A stretch of DNA of 64,000 nucleotides from Aplysia californica (Eukaryota > Mollusca > Gastropoda > Aplysiida > Aplysiidae). Under the pieces are notes generated by a model. The model ran no database searches, was not told the DNA's origin, and was given only the letters and a program-made list of their open reading frames with translations. Shown one piece after another: positions 12,001-24,900 of the stretch (its first letter is position 1; every line of letters begins with the position of its first letter). The position numbers were made by a program, and so were the translations under genes. The stretch covers positions 6,980-70,979 of the forward strand of contig NW_004797364.1 of NCBI RefSeq assembly GCF_000002075.1, written 5' to 3'.

Positions 12001-15000
12001 TCACTATAACAAATATATGGAGCCTAATTTTTTTCAAGACTGTGAGATCATTACAAATCAGTATTTTATCGCCTCAAGCACGATGATCTGTCATTATTTC
12101 GACAAAAACACCAAGCGTTGACCCAGTCGGCGCCGCACTGGCCCCCGCGGTGAGTGAGTCGGCTCTATACTGTAGTGTACTCCGCGTGCGGGGTCACATG
12201 TTTTGTGAGTCCCGCGGAAGGATTGATGAAAAAATTATTCCACGCAAATTACTTTATTCTAATAGAAAATGAACTAATCTTTTAATTGATACCTATTTTG
12301 AGCCGGTATTTTACATATTTAGTGTAAAAAATGATCTTTTGAAATTATGACGATATTTTTAAAGGCTTTCTATGTAAACGGCGAAGGCCAAAAATATACC
12401 ACAGGAAAGCCCATTGAGAGCTCTACAGTTCTCCGCCAATGAAAAGACGGTATTTAATGATCCCTCGTTCCGCAAAGCATTTGAATGCACACGTGTCAAT
12501 TTTTTAACCGGGCCAACCACGCATTCCGACCGTGAGGGGCTTCGCTTTCCTCGGCGATTCTCCACCTCCTAATAATCGGACATATAAACAACTTACACCA
12601 TTGTAAAGAGGAAAAGCTGAACTTTTACAAGGTGTATGGCATTTGGTGTTTTATAGCGAAAGAGCAAAGAAACAGCGATCGGAAATACCCCAATTTCACC
12701 GATACCACACGGTCTGAAGGCCGCGAGTGCCCGCGAGGCTGTGTTTATGCTACCTAATGCAAGAGAGGAAATGGAAAGTGGCCATATGTACAGGTAATTG
12801 TCTAAGACAGGTGGCCATTAGAGCAGGTTTGACTGTACACTATGTTTATTTTCAGTTTTGGTAGGAATTAATTTTTATTTTTACCAGGTGGCGGCCAAAG
12901 CCTACTCTTCATCGATTTCACAGCCTCAATGCAACAACCAAAGGTTCTTAAAGGTAGGACACTATATTCGATGTCCAACTAGTACATGATTTCACATATG
13001 CTGGGCTCCTTCCTGCATGCAGAAATTCACCCTATACTACGTGCACAACCATCAAATATGGGAGGTTCTTTGAGTCAAAGCATACCCCCCTCCCAACCAT
13101 TGTGTTATAGGTATGTATATGCGATACTTTTTCATCCATACCTGCTCAGTCCACTCATTGTAACAATCGGCAGGCTGCCGACCTTGACCCACGTAAGGCT
13201 GTGCCAGATGGACAGCACTGACCCGCTGACCTTGACCCAGTCCTTCTAGATCCAGGTGCTGGCTGACCTCGCTGACTGCAACAGTAACCCGTGCTGACCG
13301 TCGGGGCAGGATAATCACCAGGGGGACGGCGGGCACCTTAGGCTTTTGTTTCAGAACCTGATGTAGCCGCCGCTTGTCTTGTTGCCAGAGATTCTGTGAA
13401 CGACCACAAACATGTACACTTCTGAAGCCTTTGTTTGGTCGTTTGTTTTCTTAGTAAAGAGAAGCTCATGGACACAATAACAAAAGTCGAGCAAGAAGGA
13501 AAATGTAAGACATACACACAGAAAAACTTCTTTTCATACGAGTGTTAGAGCACTTCTAACACAACTAGGTCAAATAAGTGCCGAAGATATGTTTTGTTTT
13601 AGTAAGGTTTTTACAGCGCTCGCATAAGGTCATATGAGTGCTAAAGTGCGGATGTCAACAGAGAAGTCCAAATGGAGAATCAGGCTTACTCTGCTCACCT
13701 CTCTAGCCTCAACAGCACAAAGTCTGCTTCGACTACCAAGGCACCCCGGAAATAGCAGTTCATAAGAGAGAGACAAACATACAAAAGAAGTAGAGGAAAA
13801 ATGAAATAGTAAGGATTAGGAAAGAAAAAGCAGCAGTTCCTTGTAAGCAGTTCAGGCACAGTTATGAGCATTACATAGATCTATCAGTAGGGTTGGGGCG
13901 AGCGGACGGACGGGTTCGTTACTCGCGGACTCAGTCAGAGCGAACGGGTAATGGACGGCCATGAGAGCCAACTGCGAACCTCAAGACAGTTCGTTTTTTG
14001 GGTCCGCTCCACAATTTGACTCTCTCAGCGAGCGGACTACAGACCTCAAGCCTCAAGTCAGTTCGTTTTTTGGGTCTGCTCCACAATTGTATTCACTGGG
14101 CGGGCGGGCGAACGGACCAACTCTAGCAGACGAGATACTCGACGCGAGATTAGACCCGTCGTCTATTGTTTGTTAATTAGGCCTGATGTTTCAAACCACT
14201 AGCGGTGCCACAGGGAGTGAGAGAGGCTGGTGACGTAGTACTATGTGTGTAACCTTTCACCTTGTGCGTGGGGCACACCACTGTGTACGTTCCAATTATC
14301 TCAAAGGCCGGGGAGGGGGGAGGGGGCGCGGAAATTTCCACCAAGAGCCATGAACGCCGAGCTACAATGTGAGACAGGAGGGTGATTTTTTAATTTTTGT
14401 TTTTGCTTTTTGGGGGGGCGGGGGGTGTAAGTTGTAGACAATGGAAGGAGTCGTTTCTGTCCGCCCGCCCGCTCGAATACATGGAGTCTCTCGGTCCGCC
14501 CGTCCGCTGGCTCGCTAAACGAACTGTTGTCTCTGTCCGATGTGTAGCGAGTAGCGAACTACTTTTCACAAACGGACGGTTCGTTACCCGTCCGCTCGTT
14601 TGCGGGTAATGCCAGCGGGTAGTTCGTTACCCGCGGACGTTAATTTTGCGAGCCCGACCCAACCCTATCTATCAGCCCATTTAAAATTCTACTGAGCATA
14701 AGAACATGTTAATGTCCCCCCTTTAGGAATGGCCTAAAGACCCTTTAGTCAGTAGCACTGCCCTGCGGGGTGTTAAAGCCTTTGTTTGGTTGTTTTAGTA
14801 AAGAAAAGCTCATGGACACAATAGTTTAGCAAGAAGGAAAAAGCAAGACAAACAGACAGAAACTTTTTTTCATACGAGTTTTCAAGCACTTGTAACACAA
14901 CTGGGTCAAATAAGAGCTGAAGACTAGAGGTGTTACAAGAGAATAACAAACACACAAAAAAAAAGGAGAGACAAGGACGATAGATGTTTAATAGGAAAGA

Positions 15001-15857
15001 AGGAGCAAAGCACACCACAGCATCCACCAACCACCCACAGACAGTAAGAAACAAAAAAGGGCAAGACAAACATGACCTTTTAGTGGCATCCTCCACCCAC
15101 CCACTTTCTAAATCCTGACCAGTTCAACCACTACATTCCCTGAAATCTGAGAAAACTTGAAGGCATAATTATCTAGAGCCACAAAATAATAATAATGAAT
15201 AATAGTGGATTGCATTTATATAGCACATATCCACTTATGCAATGCTCTACACGCTTAACATGAAACATATTATGGAATTAGAAATCAATTTTAAAGGCAC
15301 ACAGTATTACATACGTGCGCACACACATATTCACGCACGCACGCACCCACACACACATACATACATACATACGCACAAACAAACTCACCACGATCTACAG
15401 CTTGGACTGTCTAATCGAAATATGATGAAAATAAAATGGGTGTCAAATGTAAAAAGACACATATTCTCACCTGATCCTCCATTAGCTGCTCCACAGGTGA
15501 AGTAACAAAAAGAACACCCGTGCAGCCCTTCAACACGCCTTCCTTCAGCACCTTCAGTTCATGAGTGTCATTCCAGTGTCCATGGAAGCAGCGCACACAA
15601 AGCCGCAGAGTTGGACCTCGAGCCCTCTGGGCCCCCAACTGGCAGTGATAAAGACTCAACACCTCTCCCTGTGGATAATTCAAATTAATAAGAGGTTAAA
15701 GTATGATCTCTCCCCCAACCCCAAACTCTCCAAATGAAATGTGCTTGAATTAAGGTGCAGATTTGGTTCACCATGAGGATCAACAATAGGCTGTAGTTTT
15801 GTCTTAAATTAACAGGAAACAGTGGAAGATTAGCATTGTGATGCTCGAAGGTATTGT

Positions 15858-15914
<57 letters not shown>

Positions 15915-18900
15915 TGTGTGTGTGTGTGTGTGCATGCGTGCGAGCGTGCATACGTATGCATATGTTATACTTTACTTTAACCAAAATATAAATAAGTTAC
16001 AGAATCCAGTCATTGTCATTGGAGAGAGTCCTTGAACAAGACATAAAATCCAGCTCAACAACAGGGCGCTGTGTCGTTTTGAGCAGCTGTAGTGTATTTG
16101 TGCCATTCAATTTGCTGATCTGTCTTTTCCTTTGTACTCTTGACATGATGTGTCAAATTGTATGATCAGTAAATCTTTCAACTAGGCATAGCATTATGGA
16201 GTTGACAATCATTTTAACAAGTGAATCTGATAAGGACAAGAAAATCGAAAAAGACAGATGAGCACTTGGGGAGCAGACTCTTAATACCACCTGTTTACTA
16301 GTACAACTGGCAATCTAAAGTCTTCTCTATTGACAGCATGATATTTTTGCAAAATAATACATTAAAAAATTACAGGGAAAAGACATTTATCTTCTACCTA
16401 CCATTTCTGTGTAGATACCAATAATGCTTACATTTTTTACAAATCCCATCAATATTGCTTCTATAAATGAATGAAAATTACCCAAAGCTTCTTAGAATAC
16501 GGAGCTTGGTTATCTTTAGTGAATTTAAAAGTACTTCCGAAGAATATCTAGACCAATTGACATACAAAAAACAAAACAATCTAATACTTCAGAAATCAGA
16601 TTGGGTATGCCAAATGTATTAGCTCAGGAAAATCTGGTTTCATAGTACACATTCCCCCCAAAAAGAATCAGACCATTAAGTATATTTCAGAAGAAGCCCT
16701 ATCAGTAGCCTTTCCCTTTTTCTTACCTGGTATCCCGGTGTTTCTTCCAGAAGTTTGTCACGATCTCCGTCTTTGCACAGCTTCGCTCTCAGCCAGTCTA
16801 TGAATTTCTTCTGCTCCTCATCTTGACAGAGTTTTTTGTTGGGCACAGACATACAGAGCTTCCAGTGTATGGAGTCACAGTCTGGCTCTGAAGATATGGA
16901 GACAAAGGCTATGACAATATTGCAAGACATATCACTACCTTAGAATCACGTTTTATATGCTCAGTACCTAGTTTTGAGAAATTTGACATCCAAAGTTTTG
17001 AGTTTCACAACAAGTCAAGCTTTTTCAAATACAATTATTTGAATATCTTGATAACGACTCAGAATAATCTCTGATCTCATGGTCTTAATAACTCAAAAAA
17101 CGGCCAAAAATATCAGATAGAACTTTGTAATTTAGAGCCAGCAATATACAGGGTATGGCGCAATAATGGTTAACACCTATATATACTCTGTAAATTCATT
17201 TAGAATGCAGGACCTCTGATTTCAAAGTCTGCCTCCAATGGAACCAAATCTAGACAGTAAAGAACCTTGAAAACTCTGAAATAGCATCAAGTTAAAAAAG
17301 TCTCTTTTGGTATTTGAACCAAGGAAATCCGTAAAACCTTGGTTCACCCCAACAGTCAGAGTTGACGCCTGCCTCCTAAACCAAACAAATTGCATCAATA
17401 CGGGCCCAAGAAACAAACAAAAAAAGTACATGAACACTCCAGCGACAGGTAATCTCATACAAGTAAAAGACCTTCCCGTCTACTCCTAAAAACTTCTACT
17501 CCATACAGCCAGATGTTTGCATAAAGCATAATTACCCCTACCGCACAATCTATGAGGAAGTTAAAGATGCTCAGAAAAAAAGAAGCCAAATGTAGGCACT
17601 GACCTATACAGTCTGCCTCCCTCCACTGGGCGAAAGCCCTGTGTAGCTGTGTGCCCAGAGTCTGCACTATGTCCAGCGGCTGCCACATGCGCAGACCCAG
17701 GAGCATCTGATGGACGGACGCCATGGACAGGCTGGCTGTCAGCTTAAGCTGTTGTTGGATCACATCCATGGGGGATGACACATACAGGCGGGCCCTAGAA
17801 ACACATGAAAAGTTTGTTTGAATAAAAGCAAAACCGTTGACGCGATAACCGTCATTTCGTGCAGGGGGGGAAAGAAAGACAGGAGCAATAGAAGGGAAGA
17901 ACAGAAGTAGGAATTATCAGTGCCGCCCTTTAATCAACTGCACAAGCTCTAGAAAGACACATGGATAAATACGAAGAATTTCGGTAATCACTGTGAGAGA
18001 AAATGCACAAACAGTACTGTTAGAACATTAGACAAATTAATAGACAAATGAGTTATCATCACAAAGCACAAAAAAGAATGTCCAAAAAACAAGAATAAAT
18101 TGAAAAAAACTAAAGGATGACCATAGCACAAAATACTCGTAGGTGAGTTCAAGAAAGAGAGAGAGAGATAAATACACAAACGCTGCTGAAGAGATGACTT
18201 ATGGTATATGGCAAGTCGACTCAAAATGCACATGTCGAGTCACGTACAGGCTACAAAAAATTAAGAAATAAAAAGAAGCAGAAAGACTTCAAGGAGAACA
18301 AAATATTTAGATGTCAAAAAAAACTATCCTCCTATGACTTGATCTACACTATACCTCGTGCCATTGAGTTCATACTGGAATCAAGCGGTACATCATAATA
18401 AGACGACAAAATCGAGACAAGGAAAATAGAAGACAAAAGAGTGGGACAGACAGACAGAATTACAAAGGTAGAGCAAAGAATAACCTAACAGTGCACCTTC
18501 CAACTGTCTGCTGCAATTCCCTTTATTAAGTTTAAAAACTAAAATTTAAACAAATAAACATTCAAAAGTAAAGCATAACATTTAAAAGAAGACATGAAAA
18601 GATAAAAAAAGGACCTTTTTACTTCAGGTTACCATGGTACTAAGAACAAACACGCAACATACTGGCATTCTAACAAAATTTCAAACCCTTCAGTGCTCAG
18701 CCATTTGTAGGCAAAGTATGACTCCTACCCTAGTGATTCAATTCATATTTATACAGACGGGTCAGCCTTCAACGGAACTATAAACGCAGGCTTTGGGGTA
18801 AGAATTGAACATCCTGACAAAACATGTGAAGAGCTATTTGACGCATGTGGTACTTCTTGTACAAATTACGAGGCTGAGGCTGAGGCCATCGCCATTGAAG

Positions 18901-21900
18901 CAGCAATCCTCCACCTGACCAACATTTTCATAACATATCCAAACAAAATCAAGAACACTATTATCTTCACAGACGGAAAGTCAGTACTCCAAGCTCTGGA
19001 AAACATGAATCTCGAAAGCCCAGCCTGCCTATCTGTGGCTCAAACAATCAACACCTTCCTACAGACCTATGCCGTCGACCTGACACTACAGTGGATACCT
19101 GGCCACAGCAACATCCCAGGAAACGACAGAGCAGACACCCTTGCCAAGAAGGGAGCATCACAAACACAACCACACAACCCAGTATCACAACAGACAGCCA
19201 AGAACATCATCAAATGCAACACCAGGGAACAGTGGCTGAATGGATGGGCAATGGGCAAAACTGGAAGAACTGTATTTGCACACATGACAGCCCCCAACTC
19301 TAAAGATGCAATAAATTCCCTGAGTAGAAGAGAACAAGTCACAATATTTCGCCTGCGAACACAACACATACCACTAAACTCCTACCTTAATAGGATCCGC
19401 AAGGATACTCCACCCGACTGCCCGTTGTGCGACTGCCAGGATGAAACAGTACCCCACCACCTCTTTAACTGCCCTGCACTTTGTGACCTGCGTAGCACCT
19501 ACCTACCTGCCTCCCCAGACATCGGAAACACTCTATACAGCGACAAAGCACAGCTGATTAAAACCTGTCAATTCTTTGCCATATCGACAGACCGAAGGGC
19601 TAGAACCCAAATGGCCGCTGGATCGGAAAAGTAAAGTAAAGTAAAGTAAAGTAGGCAAAGTATAAACCCAGACTATGCATATTTCTCGACAGCAATGAAC
19701 TCAAACTACGCATGTCTGTGTCTTTCATGGTACATACACCAATGTTTAGAGCTAGATGTATACAGAAAGTAATAAATGATATTCTTAATGTACCACCCTT
19801 ATCTCTATACTTTCCTCTTCCCCTCATATTTTCAGTTAAACAAAATCTGAACTAATTCACAAAAGAGAAATCAACAACTATCGCTTCATTTTGTTGTTAG
19901 TTAACTGCACAGATTGTGTATGAAAATGAACACCAACCCTTCTTAACTAAGAAAGACCTGGGTAACAAAAGTTAATAGAACACAAAATGAGAAAACTAGC
20001 CGAAACAAGTCTAGTTGAAAATGCAGTTCAGGTATGCTTAATGATAACTTTCTTAATAAAACCATTTTAAAAGTAAAGGAGATTAGTTACTTGAATTGAA
20101 CTGAAAATTAATATTTTAAAATACAATTACTATGTTTTTTCAATCTTTCTAACTCTTAAAGAAAGTTAAAAACTCATCATTACAATAAGATCACAGACAT
20201 ATAGTGCTGGGAGAAGAGTGCAGTGAAACTTGACAAACCAAAAGAGAAATAGGCAAGAAATAGGATCCATCAATGGAGTTCTTAAGTTGCCTGCATATTC
20301 TCTAGTAATAACATCTGCCTATCAATAACTTAAAAATAGAAGTCACACCATTGAACATCCCAGAAGCACTCTTTCTCAGGTTTGGAAACACTACGCCAAA
20401 ATTCAGAACAAGTGCATGAAGAAAAACGAAAAGAAATAGATTTACAAGTAAAAATGTTCAAACTATGCAAACCGCCTTTCAAGCATTTTCTCATAAGCAT
20501 GTCAATAATCTCCCACCTCATCAATATCATATGGGTGATTTTCAGGATTTCATCGCCTCAAGTGACCAAATTTGAATATCTTGAACCACATAGAAGAGAG
20601 ACATACACAACTGGCTACATAGGATCAGCTCCAAAACATATAAAAAGTTGGCTTTCTCTCAAGAAACCCACCAATACGGGCCACATATTGTGACAAAGTT
20701 TAATAACATGTGACAAGCTGATACACAGCTTTACTCACATAAGAGAAATGTGGTTACAAGCAAGTCTTGCATTTACCTTGCCAAATTCATAGGTGGTAAA
20801 AGACAATAAAACAGTTGGAACAAAAGCAGAAATTATTCACTTAGCATTCTTTTCTTTATCCAAAGTAATGTGTATGCACAGATGCGTCTCGCCGTTCAGT
20901 TCATTTTTGTAAAAAAGATTATAATGGAAAAATATCCAGTGAAACTTCTCAGTTCCAAAAGTGACCTTTCCGCCATGAATCAAGCTTGCTTCCTGTACAG
21001 AACAGTTATACTGAAAAGGCATTCCAAGCTTCAAAGGCTACTGAATCATAAATGGATAAATAAAACATTTTTTTAAGCTCAAGTCAAGCTGCAACAGGTA
21101 ATCCTTCAAACATCATCCAAACCAATGATCCAATGATCCATTTTATTTGCCTTTAAACACTACATCATGATAACCCTGACAAAAAACCTCTCACCTCTCA
21201 TTGATAAAGAAAGAGTTGTTAACAATACGAGTATCGGGTCTGTTTGGCACCAGTCGCATGAGCTGTTCCCCTGTCTTGCGAGTTGGGGGAGCGCTAGGAA
21301 AGTCCAACATAGCACGCTTTACTCTGACTCTAGACAGGTAGCTGCTCCTCCAAAACTGGGAAATGAAATGAAGACAAGAGAACTGTATGGGAGACAGCTA
21401 CACGGTATCAGAACTTAGCGAATCATGAAAGCTCAAAGTTAAAGTTTGAGTAAAGAGAACATTGACACAACAACGATCATTTAGTGCTGGCAAAAAGTAA
21501 AACAGACAGGCAGAAATAACACATTAAAAAAGAAAAAAATAATGACCTACCAGTGGCATCCTTCAACCACCCACTTGAAAGCTCAAAAGAAAAAGATTGA
21601 TGTGCGACAAAAAGCAACAAAATATAATAATAAATAGTACTTGTATAGAACATGTCCCCACTCGAAAGCAAGCTCTGCGCTTAACACTATATTACTACCC
21701 CAGCAGACCATAGAACACTCAGAAACATTCTCAGCTTCCCGGCATACAGTGCAAGCAGCCGGTCAAGCATTCAAACACTAACAAACTGACAAGATCTTTC
21801 ACTGTCTATAGCTGGGTACCCATTCCCACATGGGTGAAGTGGGGAAAATTTGTGTAAAGTGTCTTTCCCAAGGACACAACGTCGAGCCCGCGGCTCGAAG

Positions 21901-24900
21901 CCCCGAACCCGCAACCTCACAATTACGAGTCCGGTAGGCTAACCACTAGGCCACCGACACCACTAATGACAATACGAGTGTACAAGCCAAAACTTAACCC
22001 TAAAAGACCTGACTACCTGAGCCTGAAGGACCTGTGCATCTGAATCCCCTTAGGTTCACGAAAACACTTACATCACCAAAAGGTCAGGTGTGTGTTTGGT
22101 GAACAGAAAGATAAAGGAAGTAAATGGAAAGGAGTGTGCACATTGATACTCAGGTTTAAGATTTCCATCAATGCAGCAATTTAAAATGCACTATCTCCAT
22201 CTTTCTGCTAGGACACTGTATCCCTCTCAGCTCAGGTTGGCCCTGACAGGCAGGGTAAAAGCCCGCCTCATAATTTATCTCAATTGTGTCAATAGGATGG
22301 TACATTAAAAAAACAAAACAACCTTCCAATGCAATGCTCTCCACAACAACAAGAAGGTTTAGAGCCATATCATTAGTAGTACGGGCAAATCTTTCAGTGT
22401 ACTAAAACTTCCCTAATGGCTAGCCTTCTACCATCTCATACAAAAAACCACATAATAAAACATTCTCATCATCGTTCAGTCTCTGTCATACATATAAAAG
22501 CATGCGAACATCTTGTATGAAAATGCCAAAGATGATGGCTTCATCAGAAGGCAGTCAGTGCATATACCTGCAGTGAAAGGCTAAAATATGAGCCTCATGC
22601 AAGACAAGAGAAATTAAAGGCCACACACATTACAAGAAAAGTTTTGCATCTTTCAGCAAAAACACAAATAGTACAACTGCAATATAAACAAATCTTTGAA
22701 TCTTCCAGAAAAACCACAGTTTAAAAAACAATTACAGAGGCACTTTTCACCCAACCTGGAAGACACGTCGACATCTCATGAGTTGGACACAACGTTCTGT
22801 CTCCTCCAGTCTTTCTCGCTTGGCTACAACATCTATCTCGAAGACTTCCTGTGCTATATCCTGAGCAATCTCCAAGGTGACCACAGACAGAAGGCTGTCC
22901 TGACAGCTCAGGCTCATACCTTCCATACACTGTCTGTTTAACTCACGGGTAACAATGCTAAAAAAAGATAGAAAAATACCAGATATAAAATGAATTTGCC
23001 TATTTACGTTAACACTAAGAGAAAACCAAATTTACTTGGATCCCCATTGGGAAATCTGCGGTAAATGACGTAATACTTATTTCATAATGAAAATAATTTT
23101 AAATAATTTCATGCCATGGTAGCATCTTGATTATAGTTTAAGGGGGAATGGGTCATGCTCATTGGCACATCCCAGAGACAAGACATTTCAAAACCTTCAT
23201 ACAGACATTTCTTGACATTCTTTGCGATTCTGCATTGATTAACCAGGGAACTACCAAGGACATTGTAACAGGTATCATATCAACAATAGACTGACCATTT
23301 TGTGTGGAAGATATGATATGCACAAACAAAAATGATCCCCCAAAAAGTAGGGATTTTATTATCTCCTAACAAGGTAGAAGATATTCTTCTGTCTTAAGAA
23401 ATAATAAAAACGAAAGAATTATTTTCAAGAATTATTAACTCATTGACGACGTTCAACAAACTCTGAAGACGCGCCGGGTCCCGGAACCCGACAACTTGTA
23501 CCATTTTTGGGGGTACCTAAATACCAATAAAATCTCAAGGGGAATGACTCCCGTGTTAGTTAAACCATTTAACTTTATTGTGGTTGTATCCCTTTGACCG
23601 TTGGTCACCCGAATTGTCTGCTATAAGCAATCTGCCGAAACACGAAACACGCTGACCTGACCTACTTTTTACATAAACAAGAAACAGAGAGCTGCTGGAA
23701 GCTCCTTTCACTACCAACGAAGCGATAGGGATGATTGATTCAGGAGACTACAATGCTCCTGGCAATGTCACTATTCATAGAGATAATATCACTTTGTATT
23801 ACTTGTTTGAAAACATTCTAATTGACTACAATCACTTCTGAGATCAATGTGCTTAGCTCATTAAAAAAGTTTTTTTCCACATTTACATATAATTTTTTTT
23901 TTCACCTAAAAAGTAATTTTTTCAAAGTTTTTGTAAAAATAAATACATTTCATGTAAGTATACATGATGATCTTACTTTGTGTCAACTTTTATACCTGTA
24001 CAGTTGATAGGTTTATCACACTGATTTTTTAAAAACAGGTAAGAATCGTGCGTCTCCAGGGAAATTTTTGGTGAAAAACTTGCATCTTCAATGAGTTAAG
24101 AAAAAAGAAAAGACAGTCTGTCAAAGCTGGAATAAGACAGATAATCACGCGAGAAGGAACTGGGGCAAAAAAAGCGATCTTTTACACAGTCATTCAATAG
24201 AAGGAGGCTGCAGACTTAACATAGATAACATAATTACAGTAGACAAATGATATCTTCCAAACACATACATAAAATATTTGCAACAACAAGTGAAGAATTC
24301 CTAGTATGTCTCTCAAGCAAAATGCCAGCTCTTGTTCATTTGTTCATTCCTCTGCTCTCTCTTTCTCTCTTCCGCTCCCCCCCCCCCCCCCCCCAACCTT
24401 CTCTATCTTTTCCTCTTCCATCTTTTTCCATTTCTAACACACAGCTTTACAAGCATGCACGCACGCATGCACACACGCATGCAGGCAGGCACCCACGCAG
24501 GCAGGCACACACGCACGCACCCACGCAGGCAGGCACACACACACACACACAAAATATGATGACCCAGCTTGTCTCACTTCATCTGGTTGATGGCGACCTC
24601 CTGCACAATATCATTGACAGCATCCTCCACAATGTCCTCACAGAGCACGTTGAACACCCGCTGTCTCTGCTCTGCCATCTCTTTGGCACGGGCTTGTTGT
24701 ACACGACTCTCTTCTTCATTGTGCACCTCCTTAGCCAAAGACCTGTAAAATATTATGTCGTTGAGAAGCACTTCAGGAAGAGTAGGCACTGTAGTGTCCC
24801 CATTTCACCATCACCGAATGAAAATAAAAATAATATGTCAACTGAGAAACATTACAATACTGACAGCTAAGACTAATGGAAACACAGCAAAGAAGCAGAG

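Noticed and set aside
15685-16035. His-Thr and Val-Cys rich frames
   Set aside because: Translations of the (TG)n/(CA)n microsatellite.
24247-24870. 207-codon plus-strand frame overlapping exon 18
   Set aside because: It runs through poly-C and CACG repeats and is antisense to a well-supported exon; no domain.
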